From: Pilaira anomala
Taxonomy: Eukaryota; Mucoromycota; Mucoromycetes; Mucorales; Mucoraceae
Direction: 5' to 3'
Assembly (NCBI GenBank): GCA_025716855.1
Contig: JAIXMQ010000066.1
Span: 1 to 64,000 of the forward strand
DNA: 64,000 bases
Part shown: in pieces, positions 1 through 10,957 of the stretch
How positions within the stretch are numbered: the stretch's first letter is position 1
How the letters are laid out: each line of letters starts with the position of its first letter
The notes under the pieces: generated by a model
The model's database searches: none
Seen by the model: the letters and a program-made list of their open reading frames with translations, nothing else
What the model was told of the DNA's origin: nothing
Position numbers and translations under genes: made by a program

Positions 1-1699
1 TTAAGTAGGTAATGGTTTGGTTGTACTCGGAAGGCTCAGCCTTACCAGCAACAACGTTACGGAAAGTCTTGAGCAAGTAACGAGCGGTTTGTTGAGTTAA
101 AATGTAGTTATCACCTTCCCACTATTAAAAAAAATGTATATATTAGTATTATTATTTTCCCTCTTTATTGATCAACTCACTGTGACGTTAGGAAGATAAT
201 CTTGATAAAATTGACCCAAGCCAGAAAAGTTACTGTAACCATGACCACCACAAGCACGTCTACATTCTTCAATAGAATCAACAGCCATAGTAGTGGTTAA
301 ACTCTTGAGACCAGAGGAGGAAGCATGAAGATCAGCCAAAAGAGTAAAGTTACCGTTTTTCATAGCTTCTTGGTTTAAATCGTAAAGACGCAACATTTCA
401 CGTCCAGTGAAGAAACAAGCATAAGCGGAAGCAACGATGGGTAATAAACGGTATTGTTGCATAGTGTAGTCCAAAACAGGAGTTTCAATTACTTTATTAT
501 CCCATTTCTTGGGACTAGCAGCATCTACAAATTGTTGACGAACGGTAGAGTAACGAATAGCAATAGTAGCAGCCTTAGCAAGAGCATATCTGACACCCAT
601 AACAATGTTGGCACGAACATAAACCATAGTACCGTAAGAAAGCTTAGCATTAGGAGGCTTAGAGTACTCACCAGTAGAAGCTTTGACTTGAGAATATTTG
701 GCTAAGAAAGCAACATGAGGAACACGGTAATGATCAAACATGATAAAACCATTATCTACGGAATTAAAACCAAATTTGGGACCAATATCACCAACCGTAA
801 TACCGGCAAGGGGGCGATGATCTTCTAAACTACGAATTTGAACACAGAAAGGATGAGGACCTAAATCCTTACCGTCTGTAATTAATCTAGCCATAACAAT
901 AGCGTGGTTCGCTGCTTTACCAAGACCACCAATCCACCACTTGGAAGCAGTTAAAGTAGGTGAATGGATCTCAAACTCATTTGTTTCAGGGATATAAGTA
1001 GCTGTCGTCTCAAGCCCTTGAACATTAGAACCGTGGCCCAACTAAATAAAAAAAAATTTAGATTTCGTCCCTTTTTTTTTATCCTGAGCTCCAAATCTTA
1101 TTACCTCAGTTTGGGCATAACAACCAATGATTTCATGCTTTAATGCAGGTTCAAGAAAAAGTTTCTTTTGTTCATCAGTAGTTTGAGACATTAAAGTAGG
1201 AATAAACATACCATAATGAAGAGAGAACTAAATAAATAAAGATAAATCTCGAGTGATACAATATGTCAATTTAATAAAATCTTACGGGTGTAGATTGATC
1301 ATAAAGGAAGTTGGCAAGTCTAGAATCCTCTTCATCCCACATGTGCTCCCTGTACAAACAGATGACAATCTCAGTCAATTTTGTTTTTCCTTCTCTCGTT
1401 TAAATATAAGAAATTTACCTTGCAAGTTCAATCATGCGTTTATCTTTCCAAAGACCAGTTGCGATTTTATCTTTACGACTCTGATAATAACGACCTGATT
1501 TATCAAAAGCAGGTTCATTTGTAATAACTTCTAAAACTTTGTTCATCTTATCAAGCCATTTTTCAGTATACATAAATTTAGATAATTCCTTTACGTCAAA
1601 ACTAGTCTTGGCTCTTTCTGCGTTCAAGAGTGCCTCTCCACCAGGACCTCTTGGTTTTAAGTTGGGAAATTTAGTAGCGACTTTATTGTTAAGAGACAT
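1..1699 (-). CDS. Peroxisomal acyl-CoA oxidase (3' end beyond left edge)
   Basis: Acyl-CoA oxidase performs the first, H2O2-producing step of peroxisomal fatty-acid beta-oxidation with FAD. Five exons read in one frame: 1419-1699, 1286-1349, 1105-1227, 181-1041 and 1-121, joined by GT-AG introns of about 60-80 nt. They give roughly 483 residues, so about 200 C-terminal residues of a normal ~670-700-aa enzyme, including the usual peroxisomal PTS1 tail, lie outside the window. The N-terminal ACOX helical region comes first, followed by the FAD-binding core with CYAQTELGHGSN, the stretch [22 protein letters not shown], and [16 protein letters not shown] across the last intron. These are hallmark acyl-CoA oxidase blocks. 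The start is the ATG at 1699, which opens directly into conserved sequence. Intron boundaries were placed by eye but keep the conserved motifs in frame. Confidence 0.95.
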
Positions 1700-1753
1700 T
1701 TTGGTTGTTTAGAAAGAAAAAAGAAAAAAATGAATTTGTAATTAAATTATATT

Positions 1754-2333
1754 TTAAGTAAATAAATAAAAAAAACTGTGGGAATAGAGTTTAGTAAAAA
1801 CAATATTTTGAGCTTGTTTTTCAATTTCCGAGAAGTGGGGCATTTCCATTAGTTTCTGGTTTGCCTGTAGTACAATACTTTTTTTCTGCTTACAAAAAAA
1901 ATTGTATCTACTTTTTATTTTTTTATGCTGAATCATCATCTGTACACACCTATTACATCTTATTTAAGATAAAAAAAATTTCTTGTCAGACAAATAAAAA
2001 CGATAGCAAGGTAATATTCTTTACCTGTAAGTATCTTTAAGATTGATACGTTGGGTTGTTGGACAGGAAAAAATTGTAGGCCGGTCATTACTATTCCAAA
2101 TCTCCCGGGCAATATAGAACATGTTTTTTGGATGCCATAACATCTCTATTCTAGACGATATAGTACAATTGTAACAAATTAGTATCGAATGGTTAAAGAT
2201 GTTTTGAGCGGTTTTGAAATGATTTAGATCTTTTGTCACACATGAATTGCATACCTACATAATTTGTTGGACATAAAAATAAGTTTTAAAAATAAAGATT
2301 AAATTACCCTTGAGGTATTGTATTTAGCAATAT
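1754..2333 (-). CDS. Tentative small Cys-rich multi-exon gene, 5' end not found
   Basis: No family recognised. Three putative exons splice in one consistent frame: 2308-2333 (DIAKYNTSR-like, first codon shared with an unseen exon), 2025-2254 and 1754-1949. The introns are about 53 and 75 nt with GTAATT/GTAAAG donors and TAG acceptors, like neighbouring genes. The product would contain VCNSC and, 27 residues later, CYNC, a CxxC-x27-CxxC arrangement suggesting one zinc site, then a tail ending near FTKLYSHSFFYLFT. The small exon is preceded by a T-tract and TTATTAG acceptor, so more 5' sequence is implied, but no convincing start exon was found in 2334-2640. It may be a decayed gene or chance; the support is the phase agreement across two introns. 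Confidence 0.33.
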
Positions 2334-2816
2334 CTAATAATAAAAAAAAAAAAGCTCGCTTCACGAGAAGATGCTTGTAGATTATTCCGCTAACGCCATT
2401 CCTTAAGCCACGTAGTCTTACGCCTGACTATTCTTTAATCCATCACCATAGAAAATTAGTGGTATTTTAGTATCCCCAGTTTGAAAGTTATGGTGACATT
2501 ATTTGCTATATAGTTTAAAGAATTTTATAAGTAACATTATTTTTTTTTTATTATTATTACTTTTCCCGAATATCAAGTTGATGGATATTTGTGTTAATAA
2601 TTCTACTGGTGATAAGGCAAAATAGTTTAAAGATTTTATTTCTTCAAGAAATAACTATTCACAAGCAAACAGGTTTTATCAAGGAAACTTAAAATCTCGT
2701 TTAGATTTTTTAAAAACCGTGGGTTTATAATAAATACATGTAAATAAACAAAATATTTATGTATATATTTAACAATCGATTTTTTTTTTATTATAATTAT
2801 ATCAAATATACCAACA

Positions 2817-5233
2817 CTATCTCTTTCTAACTTCAAGTGTCAACACAAAACCTTCAGCAATATTATAAAAGCTTAATGTTTTACTGTTATTTAAAACAGT
2901 ATTTGAAGCAGAAAGCTTTTGTTTACCAGCAGGCATACCGATTTGAGATGCAATACGATCTTTCACGGTAGAAATAAGCGTACTTGGTAATAATCCAGCT
3001 ACTGTGATATTAGCGCCTGTTAGATTCCATTCAGGTTTATCTGGCATATTAGGTGTTTGAACTGTAACTGAGAAAGTAGGCTAACGAAGAAATATAACTG
3101 ATTAATATATACATATCTATATTTATACAATAAAAAAAAAAAATACTCACAATTTGAGGGGCTTGCCATTCTGGCTCAGCTTCTAAACGAGGTTTCTTTT
3201 CGGGAGTTCCTTCAGGTTCATCCATTTTACGTACAGCAGGTATCGTGGGCATTGGTGCTGGAGCAGGAGGAGCAACACTTGGTGGAGGACCGTTATTGAT
3301 TGGCATTGTACCGCCATTTGAAATATTATACATACCAGGTACTTGGTTTGAGAAAGCTTGTTGTTCAGGTGTGTAGTATTGAGGTGCAGAGTATGCTGAT
3401 GGTGGAGGCATACCTTGTTGTACATAAACATTTTGTGGTTGGCCTGGAATTTGTGGGCCAATATCCTCACTAATTATATATGTTAATCATCATTTATGTA
3501 CGTTAAAAAGAAGAGAAACTTACCCAGCTGCTCCAATTCTTCTATGCATTTGATTGATTTGATCCTCAAGGCTTGTCTTTTGAGCTCTTTGATTAGCTAA
3601 ACTCATAGTAGCTGTATGACCATCCCAAGTCACTCTGTCCTTCTTCTTTGCTTCTTCTTCCTGTTCCTTAATTCTCTTATAAGCATCCATTTCATCTGAG
3701 CCAAAGATATCTGGACGTAAACCAGATATGTTTTTCAAAATCTTTGCAATATCGTTACCCTCTTGTAACAAATTACTATCTCTTTGTTTAGCTTCCATGG
3801 CCATCTTTTGATCTTTCCATTTAGGATCAAGTAATTCAATACGCATATGTTCATCCAATTCATGAACAGGAATAGCTTCACCACAACGAGGACAAAGTGC
3901 AGTAGCAGTAGGTCCCTTTGAAGGTGTTGTACCATAAAGTTTAGGCTTATAATCAGAACGAATCTTAATAGGCGCATTTGTATCTGGAATCTTGGGTGCA
4001 GAGACATTTTGTTGTGTATGTTCTTCATCCGATTCATCCATATCAACATCTTCCGCTTCCATATCTCCCTTTTGATCAAGTTCAATGGCGTCTGGCATAG
4101 ATGCTAAACGTTTTTGTGCTAATGACATGTTTTCCAAGTCGGATAAACTCATAGGTGGAGGTAATTCGGATTTTTCGTCTATATCTGTGAATTCAACAGT
4201 TTCTACAACGACAAAGTCGTGCCAATCAATACTGGCATAAGCGACTAAAAAGAAAAAAATGAGTAAACATATTACAAGTGTATCTTTTTTTTTTCTTTTC
4301 TGTTTCCCTACTTCTTTCTTTTTCATCTTCATCGTTCTTCTTCTTCTTTTCAGCCTCTTGCCAAACTACCCATTCGACACGTTCTTTAACTCTTTCCAAA
4401 ATATGATATTTATCAGTTGTATTCGATTTTAATTTCTCTTGTAAATCCTTGGGCGGTACAAAGACTTTGGTGTATTGTTTAACAAGTTCAGTAAAGTAAG
4501 GAAATAAACTATGAGAAGGACGCAAAAAATCGAATTGATAATTTCTTGATTCGCGCTGAGCAAGTTGGCCAATAAATGCGCGACCATTACGAGCTGCAAA
4601 TTGTGCTGTCAATTTCATGATATCCCTAAATAAATAAACGAAATTTCGTGTTAAACTTTCCAAAGTTTTTACTTTTGTTTTTTTTTTAGCTTCAATCTTA
4701 CAAATCTTGTGCAGACATGGAAGGCATGGTTGCTGAAAACTCAAAAGGCTCGGGTTCTTTAGGTGCAAGATTAGTTGGTTGTTGAGCAGGTACCTCTTGT
4801 ACTTGTTCTTGAGGTTGTCCTGTATTTTGAGGTGCTATTTTAAAAGTGTCAAAAAGGGAAATGAACTATTTACTCGAGAAGAAAATAAAAGCATGCGACT
4901 TACTTTTGCCGTCTTTCACTTCTTGATATTTGAAACGATAATAGGCATAGTAGGGATCGTGTGGATTCAAAAAGTTAAAGCGGCCGTCTTTATTCGTTTC
5001 ACGAATATGATTCTCTAACTCAGGACCTTTCGTCGCCAAATTGGCAGCAGCCTTGTCAATCATCTCTAATAAATTTTAAGTAAAAAAAAACATTAATGAA
5101 CCAACAGATTTGTAATGTTTAATACAAGTTACATACTTCTAATATCGGGAGGAGGGTAAATAATACCAGTGACAGGTTGAGAATCCCCTGTAGATCCATG
5201 TGGACCTTGATGATCAATATCCATCATAGACAT
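2817..5233 (-). CDS. Splicing factor 3A subunit 1 (SF3A1/Prp21)
   Basis: SF3A1 is a U2 snRNP component needed for prespliceosome assembly in the nucleus. Seven exons are inferred, starting at the ATG at 5233 (MSMMDIDHQG), with introns near 5066-5136, 4834-4909, 4626-4690, about 4247-4318, 3473-3521 and 3081-3150. Visible in order: first SURP module (IRKMIDKAAANLATKGPELE ... FNFLNPHDPYYAYY), a proline/glutamine linker, second SURP module (MKLTAQFAARNGRAFIGQL ... FDFLRPSHSLFPYF), the family signature AYASIDWHDFVVVETVEF, an acidic region, a CPRCGEAIPVHELDEH zinc-like motif, a KKPRLE basic patch, a Pro-rich stretch, and a C-terminal ubiquitin-like domain (LLPSTLISTVKDRIASQIGM ... LTLEVRKR, stop at 2817). 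Length and domain order match the eukaryotic family. The exon between about 4690 and 4833 (PQNTGQPQEQ) is less conserved, so its edges are less certain. Confidence 0.95.
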
Positions 5234-5790
5234 TATTTAAAAATAAAACACAACTGAATAAGAGAAAAAAAAAATAGCGTGAAGCGGTTTTTTTTTTATT
5301 GGAAAGCCCTCCTCCCTGTGACGGTTTTATTGCATGACTTAAAGATTGGAGAAAGATACGCACACCATATTTGCGCATCACAATATTTAATCCTAAAAGG
5401 TCTTACATCAAGGGCTGATTCTTTCTCATACGCCACAAAAAACAGGCTTTTATTTTTGTTCTTTCTTTTTTCTTTCACTTTGGTTTATATATATATATAT
5501 CAAAATGAATCATGCTTGCCGCTACCAACTTATAATCTCTTCTTTAATAATATGCATTATTAAGAAAAAAGATGGTGTCAAAACATAAATAACTTTGTAA
5601 CCTTCTAAAACATGCTGTCAGTGGTAATTCATGTCAAAGCTCTAAACTTTATTAAATACATAGAAGTGATTCATTTTCTAATAACTTTCAATAACAAATG
5701 CCCTTTTTTGTGCAGATTGCAAGTGTTTCTGACTATAAAAACTCCTCCCTCTCATTAACTTTTCTTTTTTTTTTTTTTTTTTTTTTTTAG

Positions 5791-5951
5791 AAGCGAAGCT
5801 ACTCAAGTTTCTGACGACTATGTCAACATGAACGAAATGGTACTAACTTTGAAAGTGAAGTTCAGGAGATATTAGGACGAAACCCTGTAACTGCTGTTGA
5901 AACTTCACCTCCTCCTTCAAAAAATAGAAAACCCTATAAAAAGAAAAAATA
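5791..5951 (+). pseudogene. Short coding relic with a frameshift
   Basis: A T-tract of about 30 nt ending in TAG is followed by protein-like sequence. One frame reads SEATQVSDDYVNMNEMV and a second frame reads FESEVQEILGRNPVTAVET followed by SPPPSKNRKPYKKKK and a stop. The two frames overlap around 5848, so one indel would join them. The end looks like a C-terminus with a basic, NLS-like tail. No upstream exon or start was found and I do not recognise the family. Best described as a degraded gene tail; chance similarity to protein sequence is possible. Confidence 0.3.
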
Positions 5952-6674
5952 AATCTTTGTTTTTAACTTCTTTTTTTTTGTTCTTATTCATTGTTTCTGG
6001 TTTACTATTTTCAGAAATCTATTTACAATTTATATTGATATTTCTGTTATTCTATCTAGTCTTTAAGATTATACTTAGTTATTATATAAAATACTCTTTT
6101 TTTTTTTCTCTTTTTTTCCTTTCTTTATCATTTTCTTAATAAATACTACCCATAATTCATAGCCTCATAATACAATCACGTAAGATTTTTTGAAACTCAT
6201 TTTATTCTGAAGTAGAGCTAAAAAGCTGCTTTTATTGTACAAAACCCTCAACTGTATCCAACGATAAAGTTAGACGACTTGTTTTATCTCCATCTTCAGT
6301 AAATGAATTATCTACATATACAATATGTATGAATATTAGACCTATTTATCAACTTCATTAAAAGCAATCAACTCTCTTATGAAATTAATTTTTATTACCT
6401 GTTCAAAAAGTTTGTGTGAGCTTATTTAATCAACGTTTTCAGTTACTCGCAGCATACGCATGAATTTAATTCATTATTAATTCTGGATATTTTTTCACTT
6501 TCATGAATTTAATTCTCTCAATATATTTATTAAAAAAACTATTTATGAGTGCTCATGAGTTTATCTGCTTAATATTATAAAAGTAAATAGTGACGCCAAA
6601 GTGAATTGTTTTATTTATATGCTTTTCAATTTATGAGAAAAAAAATATACATTTTATTTATTTAAAAAAAAAGT

Positions 6675-6935
6675 AAAGTGTAGTGTTTGGCCTTTCTAAT
6701 GAAGGAAAGTTTCCAGGGCTTACCACGAGGAGGTACACTACTTAAGCCCCAACCTAGAGAATGCTGCCCTAAGCCAAACGACAGCACTGATGCCCATTGT
6801 TACTGGTGTAAAGCAACGCTGATCCAAATGAACACCACTGCCCGTCTGTTGTGTCCCGCTTGAAGAAATCTGTTGGAGATCTCAGGGCTTCGGCCTGTTG
6901 AAGGGTCGTTTTCCTTATCGTATGAAGAAGGAGAG
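6675..6935 (+). ncRNA. Candidate structured non-coding RNA, possibly RNase MRP/P-like
   Basis: About 250 bases here are visibly richer in G and C than the flanks and have no usable ORF. GGAAAGTTTCC at 6704-6714 resembles the P4-forming CR-I block of RNase MRP (GAAAGTCYCC), and GGAGATCT near 6875-6882 could supply a partly complementary 3' strand. GGGC-TTCG-GCCT at 6885-6896 is a perfect C(UUCG)G tetraloop hairpin. T-rich runs downstream (about 6905-6980) could terminate RNA polymerase III. The MRP idea rests on short motifs only and no P3 domain was recognised; it could be another RNA or a relic. Strand is inferred from the motif order. Confidence 0.4.
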
Positions 6936-7365
6936 AAAAAAGAGGCCTTTATATAGTTTTTGATGCTCTCCCTTTTTTGGTCAGATGATCATGCAAGTCA
7001 AAAAAAAGTCACACAACGGTTTTTATCAAAAATTTCTTGTACAGCAAATAAGGTTTTCAAATCAAGACAGTGTTTTTTTTTCACATGATTATTATAAAAT
7101 CAGTGGAGAGAATCAAAATAATTTTAAAGAGTGAGCGTTATACTAGTTCAGTTTAAACAGTTTATAGTAACTTGATTTGATATGATGACATAAATTTATA
7201 CACTTTTTTTTTATGGTACTTCAAAAACAAATGAATGAAGTGAAAGGAATGAAATAGGAAGCATATATAATAAATAATAAGTGTAATAACAATAATAATG
7301 GCAGTAAATAAACGTAGTAGTAGTAGTATTAGTAGTAGTTGAATAAAATACATGACATTCTTTTT

Positions 7366-7870
7366 TTAGTTGTTTGAATCAAATAAAACGATCAACTCTT
7401 TAGTGAATTTGGCAATTTCATAAGTTTCTTTTGCAAGATCACGTTTAGCAATAACAGTAGCAGTAGCGCCTCTATCAAAGTATTTGGATTATATCATATT
7501 TAATCGCTAAGAACATTTTGATAATTGGCCTAATATAGGCTCACATTCGTTTCGATAAGGAAAACCAGCGGAAGTTTGACATGTAGCCTTTGATAATTCA
7601 GAAATGGCAGAAACTATTTTTACAATTGAGTGATAATTGCATGTACCTCACCATATTATTGAGGTAACCTTAATTCAGCGACCAAGTTTTGAATTGTTTG
7701 AACGATATTATCTGTTTCTGTCTTGAGATATTTCTAAAATATATATTTATATTTGATTTATCACGCACACACACACACATACACAAAAGGTCTGCTTATA
7801 ATAACTTACCACTAATCCATTAGAAGTTAATTCGTTTGAGTTGGTTCTCTATGGTTGATATTGTTATGTT
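7366..7870 (-). pseudogene. Decayed C-terminal gene fragment with in-frame stops
   Basis: Reading leftward on the minus strand, coding-like blocks appear in order: NELTSNGLV, a GTAAGT...TTTTAG intron that holds a (CA)n tract at about 7772-7788, then KYLKTETDNIVQTIQNLVAE, a second intron-like gap, SAISELSKATCQTSAGFPYR, NECEPILGQLSKCS, and GATATVIAKRDLAKETYEIA followed by KFTKELIVLFDSNN with a stop at 7366-7368. Between LSKCS and YFDRG the frame stays open except for two stop codons in the same phase, so the copy looks inactivated rather than mis-spliced. The helical, charged C-terminus is reminiscent of fungal polarity/scaffold proteins (Spa2-like), but that assignment is only a guess. The upstream part could not be followed past about 7870. 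Confidence 0.5.
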
Positions 7871-8151
7871 CGATTTTGTTACTTTTTTGAATACAAGCTA
7901 GCGTTACTATGTTTATCGAGACCACATGGCAAGCATGAATATTCGTTCAATTTTTCTTGGGCCATATGGCAAACAACAACAATCGTCCGGAAGCTTTCAA
8001 GAAAAATAAAATTATATCCTTCACAATACTTATTTATTTCGGGTAAAGATTCAACAAATGATGAATGAATTGCTCTAAAATGAATGATTTTATTCCTTTT
8101 TTTTTTTGGGTGTGTGTGTATATATAATAAATGCTAAATTTTTTTTTTTTT

Positions 8152-9984
8152 CTATTCTTCCAAGCTTTCACCACCTAATTTTTGACCAAGTAAAGAAGTA
8201 TATAATTCTTCAACCATGGTCTCATGCCAGGTACCAAGTGGTGTAGGAGCCATAAAGTTTTGAAGCTTTTCGTGAACATTGAAACTATATGAGACGAGTT
8301 ATTGTTAGTATTAGAGTTGTTATTACTCTATATATTTCAACTTACCGAAGCTGACGACCTTTGCTTGCTTTTCTATCGACATCCTTCTTCTTCTTCTTTT
8401 GTTCAGTTTGTTTACGAGCAGCCCATCTCATACCAATAGCCATTGGGTCGTCGGTATCAACCATACGAGATTCAATTAATTCACGTAATTGTTGTTGATA
8501 GAAATCTTGATCATCAAAGATTTCAGTATCATAGGTATTTAAGTGACGGTCAGGCTTCTTTCCGGTATCTTGCTCTTCTTCTTCAGCAGTGACTTCAACT
8601 TTACCAATAATTTTGTAATCAGATCTTTGAAGTTGTGTTCTCTTAATTAATCCAGACTTATCAGCCATAGCATTTTCAATTTGTGACATAATATTTTGAT
8701 CAAATGCCTTGAACTTCTTATTTAAACGTGCTCCTGCTGCAACTTGAACCTTATTACTCCACTTTTCTAATGTGCTGTTACGGAAAGGAACAAATCTATA
8801 AAAATATTTGAGATTTAGTAAAATACAAAATAGATAGATACGTATTTTATACTTACACATCATTAATTTGTGAAATATCATCCCAAAGCTTTTCAATGTA
8901 TTCATCGTCATCATCAAGATGTCTCTTTCTTGTATTAAAATCGATTGAAGAAATATCAACAGAACCATTTTGTGTAAATAAATCAGTACGGATATCAATC
9001 AAATCATCAATAACTTGACGTAAATCATTCTTAGCGTTTTCTAAATCTTTTTCAACACCTTCTGTCTTTGCTAAGAAATCCATCCAACCATCTTTTTGTG
9101 GGAGCTTATTAGCATCATCAACAACTTTTTGCATACGAATACGATTCTCTAAACAGTTATCCCATAAAGTCTATTATTTTGCATAATCGTTTTTAGTACT
9201 TGTTACATATTATTGTGTCCTTTTTTGCTTACCAATTGTTGTCTAACGTGTTGACCTTTTTCAACATCAGATTGTGCACTCTTTGATAATTGAGAAATCA
9301 TTTGCCTATTAAGAAAAAAAAAAATACAGAAAATTAAAAATACGATCTAAACTGATCTATACTGCTTAAACATACTTTTCTTCTTCTTGAATTCTACGAA
9401 GTTCAGCATCAATTTCATCATCTCCTTCAGCATCCTTATTTTCCTCTTCGTCTCCAGATTCCTCTTCTTCAGAACCTTCTCCAAATTGTTCTTCGTCGCT
9501 GATTTCTTCCTCGTCAGAGTTGGCGTTAGCAAGTAAATCTTCATCATCATCGTTACTATCATCATCATTTTCACTACCGGATATAATGTCCTCTTCAATC
9601 TCTTCGTCTTCTTCGTCTTCGGAGTAGATATCTTTACGACTAGTGCGCTTACCAGCGTAACGTGGATCGTCTAACAATGGTTGTTCGTTACGAAGTTTAC
9701 TTTTTCCAACAGCTACGTAATGATCACGAGCTCCATTATCTTCGGCTTCACTATCTTCTTCACTGTTATTGTTGTGATCGTTCAAAGGCTCGAGAATATC
9801 CTCGGGATCGTAATCTATTTTGAATGCTTATTTAAGTACACCAAAATAATATTAATATCTAATGTATCTTACCCTTGGGTGCAGTTGAATCGAGATTAGC
9901 GATAAGATCAGCAAGCGCAGCACTTTCTGTAATAATTTTAGTTTAAATGTCTTGATATGAACTCGCATTCTACTTACTTGGCAT
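8152..9984 (-). CDS. Ribosome-biogenesis protein BFR2/AATF (Traube)
   Basis: BFR2/AATF is a nucleolar small-subunit processome factor acting in early pre-rRNA cleavage. The ATG at 9984 opens a tiny exon (M-P-K) spliced by GTAAGT to KSAALADLIANLDSTAPKDY. Next come a long Asp/Glu-rich region (about residues 40-140), the AATF leucine-zipper-like coiled coil (QMISQLSKSAQSDVEKGQHV, LTLWDNCLENRIRMQKVVDD), then FVPFRNSTLEKWSNKVQVAA and the C-terminal TRAUB domain (DQDFYQQQLRELIESRMVDT, MGMRWAARK-type block) ending NFMAPTPLGTWHETMVEELY ... GGESLEE with stop at 8152-8154. NSTLEKWSNKV and LGTWHETMVEELYTSLFG-type motifs are diagnostic of the family. About seven exons with introns of 50-90 nt are implied. 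A basic KQTEQKKKKKDVDRKASKGR tract lies inside the TRAUB region. Confidence 0.93.
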
Positions 9985-10425
9985 GGTAAATATGCTTTAT
10001 TCTTTGTTAAAAAAAAAAGAAAAAAATAGACACTTAAAAATCCAAACAGAATTCATATCAGCAATTAATGTGGCTTGATATCGTGACTCGTTTTCAATGT
10101 GGACCTGAATACTTTCAATGCAGATAAATATATGCATGATAGGTACCTTACCACAAAGAGTACAATAATTTATTCTGCGAATGATATAATATAAAACGTA
10201 TTTAAAAGTAAAAGTTCATCGAGTACAAAAAATACCGTAAAAAATTAAGATTATTGCTGCCTCAGAATTTTTTAAAAAAAAAAAGGTACATTAAGCTTAT
10301 TTACTACTGCCTGAATATCACTTTATTGAAGATAAATACTACTTCTTCATACTTTTATTATCTAGCATGTATTTTTCTAGTCCTTAGACTTTTATTCCAA
10401 AGATAATGGTTTTGTAAAACTGCTC

Positions 10426-10794
10426 ATGCATACAAAGCTTTATAATATCCTCAGAGCCGTTAAGATTACACCTGAGCATAAGAAGAGCTTGATAAGCGAG
10501 CATGATTGTATGATTTACAAAGCATTAGTAGATGTAAACATAGTTATTAAGCAAGTTAAGAAGACCATCGCTTCTGAAAAAATTAAGGTAGCCAAAATTA
10601 ATTATCAGGATGCCCGCAACTGGTTCTGGAAGAATCCAATTTCTCTAGAGGTAGAAAATGCTGGTTACAGGTTCATCAATGAAGATCCTGGCTATCTCAC
10701 TCTACACACTTTTGATCAAGAAACAAAAAGATTAAGCTCTTTGTTTTTTTTTTACGAAGGAAAATGGTATGTTCAACAGAGCCAGAATATGTAA
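10426..10794 (+). CDS. Hypothetical protein, 122 aa, intronless
   Basis: An uninterrupted ORF with protein-like composition: MHTKLYNILRAVKITPEHKK at the start, ITASEKIKVAKINYQ-type charged helical sequence in the middle, then ARNWFWKNPISLEVENAGYR and FYEGKWYVQQSQNM at the end. No signal peptide or membrane segment is obvious and I do not recognise the family. It stands alone between BFR2 (divergent, ATG at 9984) and the DNA ligase (convergent). Eight consecutive T encode an FFF run near residue 107. Its isolation, small size and lack of introns in an intron-rich genome mean it could be a fragment of a larger decayed gene. Confidence 0.4.
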   Translation: MHTKLYNILRAVKITPEHKKSLISEHDCMIYKALVDVNIVIKQVKKTIASEKIKVAKINYQDARNWFWKNPISLEVENAGYRFINEDPGYLTLHTFDQETKRLSSLFFFYEGKWYVQQSQNM

Positions 10795-10957
10795 CGACGC
10801 TTTTATAGCCGATGCTACTTACAATATCAACACTCTGAAAATGCCTTTAATTTGTGTTCAAGGCACCAGTATAGCGTAAAAACGTGCTATGTTCATTTAG
10901 CAAGAAGGATATATAACTTTGAATCATTTTATTATTAAATAAATAAATGATTTATAT

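Larger units (their letters stand above)
5234..8151. other. Gene-poor AT-rich interval
   Basis: Apart from the relic at 5791-5951, the RNA candidate at 6675-6935 and the gene fragment at 7366-7870, I see only A/T homopolymers, a (TA)n tract near 5490-5500, an AGT/AGC-type trinucleotide run near 7315-7340 and no supported ORF. The sequence just right of 5233 serves as the SF3A1 promoter region. Confidence 0.5.

Noticed and set aside
3183..4085. Alternative-frame ORFs inside SF3A1
   Set aside because: They overlap conserved SF3A1 exons in another frame and have hydrophobic, low-complexity composition.
5279..6139. Short plus-strand ORFs rich in Phe and Leu
   Set aside because: They translate poly(T)-rich DNA; only the small relic at 5791-5951 looks protein-like.
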